From the IMG/VR virus record IMGVR_UViG_3300034022_000723, positions 52,520-116,519 of that record: DNA of 64,000 nucleotides; one strand, 5' to 3'. The position numbers and the translations under genes were made by a program. This DNA is from a virus. Of the stretch, positions 15,641-25,270 are shown piece after piece; position 1 is the first letter of the stretch; each line of letters begins with the position of its first letter. The notes beneath the pieces were generated by a model. The model did no database searches, was not told the DNA's origin, and was given only the letters and a program-made list of their open reading frames with translations.

Positions 15641-16861
15641 TTATTTTTTAATTATTTCAAATTTAGGACAAGGTACAATTAATTTTCCACCTTTATTTAA
15701 GTATTCTTCTTCTCTTTTTGTAAACTCGGATATAAAATGCCAAGGTAATATTAATAGATAGTCAGGATTCATCGACCTAACATCATCTTCGGATATCACT
15801 GGTATGTTTGTTCCAATTGTTTTATAACCATATTTGTATGGACTACGTTCGGCGATAGCATCAATTAATGTATTATCTAAACCAAAGTATTGTAATAATG
15901 TGTTTCCTTTAGTTGATGCACCATAACCACAAATCCTTTTACCTTTTAATTTTTCTTCTTTAATAAAATCCACAGTTTGTTTTTTTAAATCTTCAATACC
16001 TTGAAAAAAATCTAACCACGTATCTAATGAATCTAAATATTGAGTCTCTTCCCATTTAAGTACAGATTCAATTCTAACATCGCAAACATCTCTATATGGT
16101 CTTGTTGCAAATTTAGTTATGTCGGAATTTTCTTTTTTAATGTATACTCTAAAACTACCACCGTTCAAATCATTTAGTTGACAATCAACAATTTTTAATC
16201 CAGCATCAACCATTAATTTTTGTAAAGATGTTAATGACCAATAATATACGTGTTCATGACATATATTATCAAATGCCAATTGTTTAATCATCAGTGGTGT
16301 ATAACTCATTTGAAGTACAAATATTCCATCATCATCTAATACTTCAATAATATCTTTTAAGAAATCAATCGGTTCATCTAAATCATAAAACATCGCAATA
16401 CAAGTTATAACTTTAGCTTTCTTTGATGAAAATTTAGAACGATTGAATGTTTCTAACGTGAAGTAATCTTGAATAATTTCATCTGAAACTCTTCTAGATT
16501 CTATTGCAAACGTCTCGTCGGCTGGATCAATACCTAATTTAGATATGTGTTTAGGTACATAACTTAATAATGTACCATCATTACATGCTATATCTAACCA
16601 CAGGTCATCTTTTTCAAGTTTCTGTACTTTAACTATACTATCAACAATATCAGATAATTCTTTCTTCATAGTCGTATTAACACCACTACGATACCAATAT
16701 TTACCAAACATAGAATGAATCGGTGTACATTTTTCTAATCTCGCCGCACCATATCTTTCATCGATTACTAATGATAAATCATGTTTACCCGCTCTCGCAT
16801 CTTCATCTTGTTTAATGAAGTCAGATACATATAATTCACCTAAACTAAATAATTTTTTCAT
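15641..16861 (-). CDS. Sugar C-methyltransferase-like SAM enzyme
   Basis: 406 residues resembling the three-part C-methyltransferase family that acts on nucleotide-linked deoxysugars. There is a SAM fold (WLDIACNDGTLLSYV), the family motif FDNICHEHVYYWSLTSL, and a C-terminal Rossmann-like domain (ICGYGASTKGNTLLQYFGL, ERSPYKYGYKTIGT). The usual N-terminal zinc cysteines are not visible, so that part is altered. It overlaps the next gene upstream by four bases. The substrate is probably an NDP-sugar. Confidence 0.8.
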   Translation of the reverse strand: MKKLFSLGELYVSDFIKQDEDARAGKHDLSLVIDERYGAARLEKCTPIHSMFGKYWYRSGVNTTMKKELSDIVDSIVKVQKLEKDDLWLDIACNDGTLLSYVPKHISKLGIDPADETFAIESRRVSDEIIQDYFTLETFNRSKFSSKKAKVITCIAMFYDLDEPIDFLKDIIEVLDDDGIFVLQMSYTPLMIKQLAFDNICHEHVYYWSLTSLQKLMVDAGLKIVDCQLNDLNGGSFRVYIKKENSDITKFATRPYRDVCDVRIESVLKWEETQYLDSLDTWLDFFQGIEDLKKQTVDFIKEEKLKGKRICGYGASTKGNTLLQYFGLDNTLIDAIAERSPYKYGYKTIGTNIPVISEDDVRSMNPDYLLILPWHFISEFTKREEEYLNKGGKLIVPCPKFEIIKK

Positions 16862-17274
16862 TTCAATTTTTCTTTAATTAATGTTGTGGATATGTTTTCA
16901 GTGTATGGTAAATAAACTAAAATGATTCCATTATCATCTAACCATTGTTGGGTAAAATTCATTTGTCCATAGTAATCTTTCTTTGCCCAATCACTACCTA
17001 TTATAACGAATTTTGGTTTAATAGTCAATATTGCCGGTTTAGAATCTTCACCATCAGTATTTGGTATAACCTCATCAACGTATCGACAACCTAATAAAAC
17101 ATCACGTCTTTCTTCGTAATTCATTATTGGGTATTTTCCTTTATATCTATAGATGAAATCGTCAGTATTTAATGACACAACGATATAATCACCAATTTCT
17201 TTACATTGTTTCAAAAAATTCACATGTCCTCTATGGAATAAATCAAATGTTCCGCCAGTGTATACTTTCTTCAT
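16858..17274 (-). CDS. Glycerol-3-phosphate cytidylyltransferase-like enzyme
   Basis: 138 residues from the ATG at 17274, which overlaps the stop of the epimerase gene (TAATG); an ATG four codons upstream is less likely. KKVYTGGTFDLFHRGHVNFL contains the HxGH-type nucleotide-binding motif and STTLIKEKL the C-terminal one. It is close to TagD (CDP-glycerol synthesis) and to the adenylyltransferase half of heptose activation. It could supply an activated glycerol or heptose; the latter would fit the heptosyltransferase-like domain at 8.2 kb (inference). Confidence 0.8.
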   Translation of the reverse strand: MKKVYTGGTFDLFHRGHVNFLKQCKEIGDYIVVSLNTDDFIYRYKGKYPIMNYEERRDVLLGCRYVDEVIPNTDGEDSKPAILTIKPKFVIIGSDWAKKDYYGQMNFTQQWLDDNGIILVYLPYTENISTTLIKEKLK

Positions 17275-18266
17275 TATTTTTTCCAAAAACTATAAATTCC
17301 CTTATCCACCTCATAGTTATCCCAAACAAATCTTTTACGATTCGGTTGTTTTTGAACCCATTCCCACATTTGAGATAAACCATCATGTAATGTTGTTTTA
17401 TGTTCAAACCCCAATATATCAATTGATTTTTGATATGTGGGAATTGAATGTTTAACTTCGTGTCTTCCTTCTTTTAAAACAACTTCACCAGCCCCAATTA
17501 CATTTCTCAGTACGGTATTTGCTTCTCTAATGTTATAACTTTGAATACCACCTAAATTAATAATCTCCTTAGACGCTTCAGGTCTAACAGAGGAATTCCA
17601 TAATGGTTCAACAATATCGTCAATATAACTAAATGCTCTTGTTTGCAAACCATCACCAAAAATTGTCATTGGTTCACCGTTTAAATGTTGATACATCCAA
17701 ATACCCAATACATTTCTATATTTGTCCCATATATTCTGATTACGACCATATACATTGTGAGGTCTAATGATACACCAATCAAGTCCATGCTGTTCACCAG
17801 CAATCTGTATATCCATTTCACAACCATATTTTGCAACTCCATATGGGTCAATTGGCTTTGGTACTTGGGCCTCATCAAATATATTACCATTACCATGACC
17901 GTAAATTGCAAGTGTCGACGTGAAGACTAATCTTTTAACATCATGTTTAATACATTCATTTATGATACGTGATGTGGCAACTAAATTGTTTTGGTAATTG
18001 TAACTTCTAATGAACGGTGACAATCCTTCGGCTGCGTAAGCTGCCATATGATAAACGTAATCAAATTGATGTCTTTCAAAACATTCTGAAATGTTACCAT
18101 TAACCAAATTCATTTGCCACAATTCGACTTTTGGATTAACATTTTCAATGTATCCACCACTTAAATCATCAATACCAACAATTTGAACTTCTGGTTTATT
18201 TTCAATTATCCAATCAGATAACCTCGATCCGAGTAAACCGGCAACACCGGTAATTAGTATTTTCAT
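17274..18266 (-). CDS. NAD-dependent nucleotide-sugar epimerase/dehydratase
   Basis: 330 residues, extended SDR family: TGVAGLLGSRL is the NAD-binding glycine motif, TSTLAIYGHG holds the catalytic Ser/Thr, and YGVAKYGCEMD the Y-x-x-x-K pair. NVYGRNQN and GDGLQTRAFSYIDDIVEP are typical of NDP-sugar epimerases. It sits between a cytidylyltransferase and a GT2 gene and probably converts a nucleotide-sugar used in the island. Confidence 0.88.
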   Translation of the reverse strand: MKILITGVAGLLGSRLSDWIIENKPEVQIVGIDDLSGGYIENVNPKVELWQMNLVNGNISECFERHQFDYVYHMAAYAAEGLSPFIRSYNYQNNLVATSRIINECIKHDVKRLVFTSTLAIYGHGNGNIFDEAQVPKPIDPYGVAKYGCEMDIQIAGEQHGLDWCIIRPHNVYGRNQNIWDKYRNVLGIWMYQHLNGEPMTIFGDGLQTRAFSYIDDIVEPLWNSSVRPEASKEIINLGGIQSYNIREANTVLRNVIGAGEVVLKEGRHEVKHSIPTYQKSIDILGFEHKTTLHDGLSQMWEWVQKQPNRKRFVWDNYEVDKGIYSFWKK

Positions 18267-18272
18267 ATTATT

Positions 18273-18848
18273 TTAATTATGTACATAAAGAACTTTATTT
18301 ATTTTTTTTATAGTTCCATGAGGGTATTTTAATAAGTATTCTTCAACAAATAGACCATCAGCATCCCCTTTAGTAATGTTTATTTTTAATTTATTTGAAA
18401 GTTGAGTTCTTGTCATAAAATTACCAATATCTATTGCACCTGCTATTGGTCTTGAATTAATAACTAAATATTGTTGTTGTGTCCAATTATGTACCATATT
18501 ACAATAAACAAAATGAGTATTGTCATCAACTTCGTTTAAAAAATCTTGAACAAAAATTGGTACATAATAATTATCATCACCTGTCATCACTACCCATTCT
18601 TCAGTTGTATTTTGTAATCCATAATTTCTAGCGGTATGTCCCCAATCCATATGTGGACCATTTAATTCTGTAAATTTAATTCTTTCATCATTTTCAAAAT
18701 AATCTTTTACTTTTTGATATCCATCGTAAAATGCGTCTGCAACAACATGTATTTTCCAATTGGATGATGTTTGGGAAAATATAGAACATATTACACTCAT
18801 TAATTGATGTGGTCTATTGTATGTTGGTATTACGAATTCTATCTTCAT
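18273..18848 (-). CDS. GT2-family glycosyltransferase
   Basis: 191 residues, a compact GT-A domain: EFVIPTYNRPHQLMSVICSI, HTARNYGL, and WVVMTGDDNYYVP with the acidic metal site. It lacks any membrane segment. Small GT2 proteins of this length are common in phages. It lies within the co-directional minus-strand set with three- to six-base gaps. Confidence 0.8.
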   Translation of the reverse strand: MKIEFVIPTYNRPHQLMSVICSIFSQTSSNWKIHVVADAFYDGYQKVKDYFENDERIKFTELNGPHMDWGHTARNYGLQNTTEEWVVMTGDDNYYVPIFVQDFLNEVDDNTHFVYCNMVHNWTQQQYLVINSRPIAGAIDIGNFMTRTQLSNKLKINITKGDADGLFVEEYLLKYPHGTIKKINKVLYVHN

Positions 18849-18851
18849 ATT

Positions 18852-19697
18852 TTATTTATTTAAATAGTTTTTAATATAATCACTTATATTTTTAGTTGGT
18901 TGCCATCCCAATATTAATTTTGCTAAATAATTTTCACATAAAGTTACTTGAGCCTCCCCTGGTTTATCTTTGCAGAAGATAAACTCACGATTAAACATTA
19001 AAGCAATGTCCTTTATTGAAAAGTTTATTCCTCTACCCAATTCAAAAATATGACCCCAAGCATTTTTTTCAAATATTTTTACTAATCCATCAACAATATC
19101 GTCTATATGTGTAAAATCTCTTCTTTTTGTACCATCACCATAAATTGTCAATGGTTGGTTATTTTCAATTGATTTCTCCCACGCACCAATTAAAGTACAA
19201 TAGCCACCACTTTTTAAATGATATGGGCCATAGACATTATAAAAACGAGCAATGGATGCATTTAATCCAAAATGTTCTTGATATAATGTAACAATTTCTT
19301 CTCCCACATCTTTACTGAAAGTATATGGATTTTTTAATTTACCACTATGATGTGAACTACTACCAGCGTAAACCAAAGGTATATTATTCTTATAGCAATA
19401 GTTAACAACATTTAACGTACCATTCGCATTAGTTTCAAAGTATTCTACCGGTTGTTTAAATGATGGTTGTATTCTCGCAATTGCCGCAAGATGATAAACC
19501 ATATCAAAAGTACCATAAACATTGTAGTGTTTAATTTCTCTAACATCACCTGTAATGTATTTCGCACCTTCTTGGTGATTACTTTCAAATCCTGTATTGT
19601 AATTGTCAATTGAGGTTACATTATGTCCTTCACTAATTAATCTTTTAATTAGATTTGTACCAACAAACCCTGCACCACCTGTTACTAGTACATTCAT
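18852..19697 (-). CDS. NAD-dependent nucleotide-sugar epimerase
   Basis: 281 residues, extended SDR: VTGGAGFVGTNLIKRL, then YAGSSSHHSG, YTFSKDVGEE (Y-x-x-x-K), ARFYNVYGP and GDGTKRRDFTHIDDIVDGL. It is closest in style to UDP-glucose 4-epimerase types, though slightly short. It overlaps the aminotransferase by one base. Together they could make an amino sugar. Confidence 0.88.
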   Translation of the reverse strand: MNVLVTGGAGFVGTNLIKRLISEGHNVTSIDNYNTGFESNHQEGAKYITGDVREIKHYNVYGTFDMVYHLAAIARIQPSFKQPVEYFETNANGTLNVVNYCYKNNIPLVYAGSSSHHSGKLKNPYTFSKDVGEEIVTLYQEHFGLNASIARFYNVYGPYHLKSGGYCTLIGAWEKSIENNQPLTIYGDGTKRRDFTHIDDIVDGLVKIFEKNAWGHIFELGRGINFSIKDIALMFNREFIFCKDKPGEAQVTLCENYLAKLILGWQPTKNISDYIKNYLNK

Positions 19698-20818
19698 TAT
19701 CTGTTATTTATAACATTAATTATTGTTTCCAAATCTTCATCAGTTAATCCTAAATGTAATGGTAATGTTAATTCATGTTTATCATACCATTCCGCGTTTA
19801 CTAAACCACCAACCTTTTTAAAGTCCTTGAATGGTTCGTACTTATCATTTCTTTTATAATGCATACCACAGTAAACACCATTGTTTTTTAATAAATCATA
19901 CACCTCATCCCTATCCTCAAAGAATAAAGGTAAGAAGTGTGATGAAGAGACTCTATCTGTATTATATTCAGGTAACATCGCACCTTTAACATTATTTAAA
20001 TAATATGACGATATTAATCTACGACGTAAATTATTTTGATTAATTGTTTCTAACCCAATAATACCCATAGTTGACGCGATATCCGTTAAATGATATTTGT
20101 AACCAACTTCCTCTACTTCATAATCCCAATTGTATGTTGGTTTCTCTGTGTTCAAATTACTTCTAGATACTGTATCTTTATTAATACCCAACCATCTTAA
20201 TTTGTTTAATCGTGTATACAACTCTTCATTGTTTGTTGAGATTGCACCACCATCACCAACTGGTAAGTTCTTAACCGCTTGAAAACTCCACACACAAATA
20301 TTATCTGTATCACCAATCATCTTACCATTGTACATCCCACCAAAGGAATGTGCACAATCCTCGATAACGGGAACACCATAACGATTTGCAATTTCATTAA
20401 TACGAATCATATCACAACTATATCCACCAATGTGAACTACCATGATTGCTTTTATTTCATTATCCTCTTGGAGTGCTTGTTCTATTGAATCGGCAGATAT
20501 GTTACCTGTCATCTTTTCATTATCACAAAACACAGGAATATGACCTTCATACAAAATTGCATGATTGGTACTAACAAATGTATTTGATGTTGTAATAATT
20601 TTAGAGTTAGGTGGCAAGTTTAAAACTTTAACCGCCAAGTGTAAACCAGCAGTTGCGCTGTTTAACGCAACAAAATATTTTGAACCAATATATTCGGATA
20701 ACTTGGTTTCAAATTCTTTTGTTTTAGGACCTAACCCAATCCAACCAGAGTTAAGAATTGGTCTTAGTTCGTTTAATATTCTTTCAGTGTCTATTTGTGG
20801 TTTGAATACTTGTATCAT
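19697..20818 (-). CDS. DegT/DnrJ/EryC1/StrS sugar aminotransferase
   Basis: 373 residues, full family length. PLP-binding lysine K183 lies in WSFQAVKNLPVGDGGAIST, with IEDCAHSFGG upstream and the NSATAGLHLAVK phosphate loop near residue 53. These enzymes transfer an amino group to a keto-sugar nucleotide. A much shorter member of the family lies at 58674. Located with two epimerases, it probably provides an amino-deoxysugar precursor. Confidence 0.92.
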   Translation of the reverse strand: MIQVFKPQIDTERILNELRPILNSGWIGLGPKTKEFETKLSEYIGSKYFVALNSATAGLHLAVKVLNLPPNSKIITTSNTFVSTNHAILYEGHIPVFCDNEKMTGNISADSIEQALQEDNEIKAIMVVHIGGYSCDMIRINEIANRYGVPVIEDCAHSFGGMYNGKMIGDTDNICVWSFQAVKNLPVGDGGAISTNNEELYTRLNKLRWLGINKDTVSRSNLNTEKPTYNWDYEVEEVGYKYHLTDIASTMGIIGLETINQNNLRRRLISSYYLNNVKGAMLPEYNTDRVSSSHFLPLFFEDRDEVYDLLKNNGVYCGMHYKRNDKYEPFKDFKKVGGLVNAEWYDKHELTLPLHLGLTDEDLETIINVINNR

Positions 20819-21390
20819 AAATTTAAAAATTTTTCAGGTGTTATAAGGTTTAATATTTCTTTTCTGTTTTCATCTAATAATTTAAAATTTAATACATCCG
20901 ATTTAGGATATAATGTTTGTTTACCTTTTTTAATGATACCAACACCATGATCAGTATCAACAACACACATAGATAAATTTTCATCTGTCATTCTAAATTT
21001 AACATATGCTTTCCATGTTGTACCATTCCATGTTTTTCCAACAACATATTCCTCAACTTGATGTTCTTCTTTAATTGGACTACAATCGTGCATAACAATA
21101 GTTCCACCCTGATTTAAATGTTTTAATGAGTTTGTTATGTCTTGTTCTACTTGATAGTCTAAATGTAAACCATCTATGAAAATAATATCATATTTCACAT
21201 CAATATCTAATTGATTAAAAAAATCATCAGATGGTATTGGGTAATTACAATTACCGGCAGGATCTACCCCGTCTTTATGTTCTACGGTAATTTTATTTAA
21301 ATTCTCATCTGGATTTCTAACACCAATCTCAAGGTAACGTTTATAGTTATTCTTTTTGATTAGATGATTTATAATGTCAGTTCTTTTCAT
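20815..21390 (-). CDS. SAM-dependent methyltransferase (class I)
   Basis: 191 residues. KRYLEIGVRNP opens the SAM site, IIFIDGLHLDYQVEQD is typical of the Methyltransf_24 group, and GGTIVMHDC follows. The group often methylates sugars in glycan pathways. It overlaps both neighbours by four bases, so it is translationally coupled. Confidence 0.78.
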   Translation of the reverse strand: MKRTDIINHLIKKNNYKRYLEIGVRNPDENLNKITVEHKDGVDPAGNCNYPIPSDDFFNQLDIDVKYDIIFIDGLHLDYQVEQDITNSLKHLNQGGTIVMHDCSPIKEEHQVEEYVVGKTWNGTTWKAYVKFRMTDENLSMCVVDTDHGVGIIKKGKQTLYPKSDVLNFKLLDENRKEILNLITPEKFLNL

Positions 21391-21902
21391 TTCTTTTTTG
21401 CTTTCATTATTAAATCACTATGTTCGTTATTGTGTTCACCAGTTTCATAGATTTCTAATATTTCAAAATCATCTTTAAAAATATTTTCTAAATCCATTTT
21501 AGAATATCTTTTTTGATCAACAAAATCTTTATAGTTACTTGGTGATGTTGAATGATTATTTTTACATCTATCATTACACATAGTTAAAAATAATAAACCT
21601 TCATCATATAGTAAATCAATAATTTGTTTTTTATATAAATTTGAATCTGGACAAAATTGAAATGAACTTATAGATGTAACTGCACCATATATTCCAATAT
21701 GGTTTGGTGGAATTACACCTGGATTTATTACAACATCAACACCCTTACCTTCTAAAATATCAAATCCTGTTAAATTATTGATAATATCTCTAGTACTCCC
21801 GTTAATATTAAAAGAACCTAAGTCGGCTAACTTTACGGAATTAATATATTCTTTATTTTTTTGATACCATCTTGTTAGATGATTTTTAACACTATCATGC
21901 AT
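21387..21902 (-). CDS. Methyltransferase-like protein
   Basis: 171 residues with the outline of a class I SAM methyltransferase: KLADLGSFNINGSTRDI, then GVDVVINPG, a KKQIIDLLYDEGLLFLTMCND segment, and a beta-hairpin end. The glycine-rich SAM loop is weak, so it may bind SAM poorly or be a distant member. It overlaps its neighbours in the minus-strand operon. Confidence 0.55.
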   Translation of the reverse strand: MHDSVKNHLTRWYQKNKEYINSVKLADLGSFNINGSTRDIINNLTGFDILEGKGVDVVINPGVIPPNHIGIYGAVTSISSFQFCPDSNLYKKQIIDLLYDEGLLFLTMCNDRCKNNHSTSPSNYKDFVDQKRYSKMDLENIFKDDFEILEIYETGEHNNEHSDLIMKAKKK

Positions 21903-22806
21903 ATTGTTCTATTAATTTAATTAATTTTTTAGTTAAAACCTTGGTACTCAAACTGTTCAATATAAAAGGTTGAATGTCTCTTAAATATTTTTTTCTATTT
22001 TCAATATCGTTTAAAATGTTCAATGCGTTTTTTAAAGATAATGGGTCATTTGTGATTGAATAATCTAAATTAAATTCTTTAGCAAGTTCTTCATAACTTC
22101 TAGATGCATTAACTATACATGGAACTCCACAAGCAATGGAAGCAATCATCTTATTATTACTTTTTATACCGGCATCCGAACCTAAATGAGATAGTGCACA
22201 CACATTGGATTGTCTTAAATCACTAACAAACGTATCTAATCCCCATTCGGTTTTTCTAATTGGTAGTTGAACATTTATATTTTTAGTGTCGGTAATTAAA
22301 TTTAATTCAAACTTCTTATCAATAATATGTGGAATCATCCATTGAATAGATTGCACATTAGGATAATTACCAAACCACGATATTTTATTTGAAACTGTAG
22401 GGGTATCCAATAAATCTACAATACCATAATCTAAACAATCCTCTATAACAATACATTCTTTACCGGTACCTAATGAATTAAAATGTTCTTTTCTACCTAA
22501 CGTATCAGTCGTAACAATATCAACATAATCCATCATTTCCTTGAAATGTGGATTGTTATGCACTGGATCATCAAAATCAAATACTTTAAAACCCTCAAAT
22601 GCTTTAACATATGTAAGTGTTTGATTATCAATTCTTTTTTGAATAATCAAAATATTTGAATTGATATCAAATCCAATGTTACTTTCATATTTATCTGAAT
22701 GATAAGTATTGATTGAGTTATTAGGATAAAATAATCTTATTCTTGTTGATGCAAATGATGTTACATCAGAGTACATTGGTACCCACGATATTTTTTTAAT
22801 TGACAT
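21895..22806 (-). CDS. GT-B glycosyltransferase-like protein
   Basis: 303 residues. The C-terminal half has the GT4-type donor-binding pattern: ALSHLGSDAGIKSNNKMIASIACGVPCIVNASRSYEEL read in parts as a loop, an acidic/lysine helix and a CGVPCIV turn. The N-terminal half is shorter than in classic GT4 proteins. It overlaps both neighbours by eight to eleven bases. Confidence 0.68.
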   Translation of the reverse strand: MSIKKISWVPMYSDVTSFASTRIRLFYPNNSINTYHSDKYESNIGFDINSNILIIQKRIDNQTLTYVKAFEGFKVFDFDDPVHNNPHFKEMMDYVDIVTTDTLGRKEHFNSLGTGKECIVIEDCLDYGIVDLLDTPTVSNKISWFGNYPNVQSIQWMIPHIIDKKFELNLITDTKNINVQLPIRKTEWGLDTFVSDLRQSNVCALSHLGSDAGIKSNNKMIASIACGVPCIVNASRSYEELAKEFNLDYSITNDPLSLKNALNILNDIENRKKYLRDIQPFILNSLSTKVLTKKLIKLIEQYA

Positions 22807-23392
22807 ATTCCCAATTGAATCTTAAACGTTTAGTAGGTTCATTACCTTTCTTTCTTATTAGTTCTAAATTGTGGTTACTATCTCTTACACCTTCACTTGA
22901 ACTTTCTTCGGCATATACTTTAGCTTTGATATGTCTTAGTTCGTGTACCTCAAGTAATTTAATACATTTATTATAAAAATGAATGTCATCATAACCATAG
23001 TTACCACAAAAATCTTCATCATACCCACCTATCTTTTCAAAATCATCTTTATGAATGAGATATATATTTACACTATTGGTATCTTCCCTACCTAAATAAT
23101 ATACACATCCCTTTCTTAAATTAGTATTAACTAATTGTTCCATATTTTCTTTAGTGACAAGATGATCAATATCAGCACAAAGAATCCATCCCTCACATAT
23201 ATGAAATCCTAAATTTCTCGCACCCGGCTGATTCCATTTAATATCATCAGTTATTCTTGCCACTCTAATACCATCTACAGGACCCAAAGGTTCTTTTGAA
23301 CAATCATCTATTATAACCGTCTTTAACCCTTGATTAATAATACCTTGTATTCTTTCTCTTTGACCAAAATAGGTATATAGAACTGTTATCAT
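22796..23392 (-). CDS. GT2-family glycosyltransferase
   Basis: 198 residues. VLYTYFGQRERIQGII opens the fold, LCADIDHLV supplies the D-x-D motif, and GGYDEDFCGNYGYDDIHFY is the GT2/galactosyltransferase acceptor-side motif. One base separates it from the upstream DUF616 gene. Confidence 0.8.
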   Translation of the reverse strand: MITVLYTYFGQRERIQGIINQGLKTVIIDDCSKEPLGPVDGIRVARITDDIKWNQPGARNLGFHICEGWILCADIDHLVTKENMEQLVNTNLRKGCVYYLGREDTNSVNIYLIHKDDFEKIGGYDEDFCGNYGYDDIHFYNKCIKLLEVHELRHIKAKVYAEESSSEGVRDSNHNLELIRKKGNEPTKRLRFNWEYVN

Positions 23393-23393
23393 A

Positions 23394-24095
23394 TTAATAC
23401 TTTAAATGTCTTCCTTGGTCCACAAAATATTCATTGTCTTTTTGTTCCCCTTGTAATGTAAATTTATTTGCATAACCTCTTAATTTTTTTATTTTGATGT
23501 TTTTTTCCATTCTCCATAAACAAAATGGAAAACTAATTTGGTCTCTAGAACTAAATTTAGTGATTTGTTCCCACCACATTAATTGAAGTTCTTTAACTGA
23601 GTGCGTTGTTTTAACAATAAATGTACACATTTCATAAAGACCATATCCATCTGGCATACCTAATGATTTATATAAACTGAATTGGTTTTGAATATTTTCA
23701 TGAATATCTAAATTCCATTGAGCGCATGCCGTCATCTCTTGATATAAACATTTCCTATCAGGATGTTTAAATAAGAATATATCCACACCATCACCATACT
23801 CATCTATAATTAATTGAGGGTCTTTTTTTAATTGGTGATTACCATCTTCCCATATAATGTATTCATATTGAGAAAAAATTAACGACGATAAAATCTTATA
23901 AGTTTTAGCATCCCTTCTATTTTTATAATTATCTATAGTTGAGAATTTTAACACGTCTCTTTGTTCCCAAACCTTAACATCGTTTTCTTTTTTATCTACA
24001 TATGCAATATAATCACAATTTTCAAAAACCATTGGAGGATCAATCAACTTATCTTTTCCGTTAGTGATTGCAGTTAATACTAAGAATTTTTTCAT
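23394..24095 (-). CDS. DUF616-type glycosyltransferase-like protein
   Basis: 233 residues resembling the DUF616 (TOD1/MUCI70-like) family: FENCDYIAYVDKK, RRDAKTYKILSSLIFSQYEY, IIWEDGNHQL and a WW..Q......RDQISFPFCLW tail. Family members are predicted glycosyltransferases. Here the WEDGN segment may replace the usual D-x-D site. It is part of the minus-strand island. Confidence 0.65.
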   Translation of the reverse strand: MKKFLVLTAITNGKDKLIDPPMVFENCDYIAYVDKKENDVKVWEQRDVLKFSTIDNYKNRRDAKTYKILSSLIFSQYEYIIWEDGNHQLKKDPQLIIDEYGDGVDIFLFKHPDRKCLYQEMTACAQWNLDIHENIQNQFSLYKSLGMPDGYGLYEMCTFIVKTTHSVKELQLMWWEQITKFSSRDQISFPFCLWRMEKNIKIKKLRGYANKFTLQGEQKDNEYFVDQGRHLKY

Positions 24096-24098
24096 ATT

Positions 24099-24662
24099 TT
24101 AAAATTTATATAAGATTAAAACATCGTCACTTCTATTTTTTATATGTCGATTATCAATTATTTCACTGTTGGGATGTAAATTAATAAAATTTTGTTTTTT
24201 TGAATCGATGTCATTCACATCTTCAATGATATAAATTCCATCTGATTTCATTTTGTTCTTTAAAATCCCAAAAGATTTAACTTGGTCATTAAATAAATGA
24301 CTACCATCATCAATTATTATATCAAATTCATAATTTTTTAATTCTTCTAAAATATTCTCATCGGTAGCATCACCATGTATTATATGTAATAAGTTTGTAT
24401 TTTCATTAAATGGTACATCATTTTTCAATGTATTAATTGAATCAACACTTACTTCAATACCAACAATGTTAGAATTTATAAAATATTCATTCCACATTCT
24501 AATTGAATGACCATATCTAACACCAATTTCTAAAATGGATATACTATCTCTACGACCACTTAATAATTTTTCGTATTCGTCAATGTATGTGTGAGCAGTA
24601 CCCTTATCTCCATGACCTTCTGGAAATTGATAATTTATGTATATTTCATTTAATGATTTCAT
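24099..24662 (-). CDS. SAM-dependent methyltransferase (class I)
   Basis: 187 residues. ISILEIGVRYGHSIRMW is the SAM loop, NIVGIEVSVDSI the acidic strand, IHGDATDE, and FDIIIDDGSHLFNDQ the catalytic acidic motif of cephalosporin-hydroxylase/Methyltransf_24-like enzymes. It overlaps the next gene upstream by four bases. Confidence 0.8.
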   Translation of the reverse strand: MKSLNEIYINYQFPEGHGDKGTAHTYIDEYEKLLSGRRDSISILEIGVRYGHSIRMWNEYFINSNIVGIEVSVDSINTLKNDVPFNENTNLLHIIHGDATDENILEELKNYEFDIIIDDGSHLFNDQVKSFGILKNKMKSDGIYIIEDVNDIDSKKQNFINLHPNSEIIDNRHIKNRSDDVLILYKF

Positions 24663-25270
24663 ATCTTATAATAATTTTCTTTTAAATCGTTTTCATTAAT
24701 GTATTTTATTTTCTTCATAATTACTTGATAACCAACGTGTAATATTTCAATGTATTTGTAGTAAGAATGGTTGAAAGAATCCACTGCGGTCCTAACCTGT
24801 AGATATTTTTCTTGTTCCCATCCACCACCATAGTCATCGAATATAATATAACCATTTTCTTTCAGACAATAAAATGAATTAACAGAATCTTCCAAAACAT
24901 AATTGGACATGTGATTACCATCAACATATATCAAATCTAAAAATTCCTTTGATTTACCATTATGTTTGAATTGTTTAAAACTATCCGAGGACTCACCTAA
25001 TAGATATGTTAATTTATCTTTATATGGATTAATATTATTTTCAATAAATTCGTTAGTATTAATATCCATAATATAGTGATGTGAACCTTCTTTTTTACAA
25101 AATTCTTCTAATATGTATACAGAAGATCCACCATATAATGCACCAATTTCTAAAGTAATGTTGGGTTTATCTTTTAATGAACTAAGTATTTCTTCCCATA
25201 TAGTAATGTGGTCGGTAAAGAACATTCTTTCTTCAGGATATTTGAAATGTTTTGGATATTGATAACTCAT
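24659..25270 (-). CDS. SAM-dependent methyltransferase (class I)
   Basis: 203 residues. LEIGALYGGSSVYIL, HHYIMDINTNEF, DLIYVDGNHMSNYVLEDS and GYIIFDDYGGGWEQ match the Methyltransf_24/TylF-like group that methylates sugar hydroxyls. It is related in layout to the gene just downstream but clearly different in sequence. Overlaps its neighbours by four bases. Confidence 0.8.
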   Translation of the reverse strand: MSYQYPKHFKYPEERMFFTDHITIWEEILSSLKDKPNITLEIGALYGGSSVYILEEFCKKEGSHHYIMDINTNEFIENNINPYKDKLTYLLGESSDSFKQFKHNGKSKEFLDLIYVDGNHMSNYVLEDSVNSFYCLKENGYIIFDDYGGGWEQEKYLQVRTAVDSFNHSYYKYIEILHVGYQVIMKKIKYINENDLKENYYKI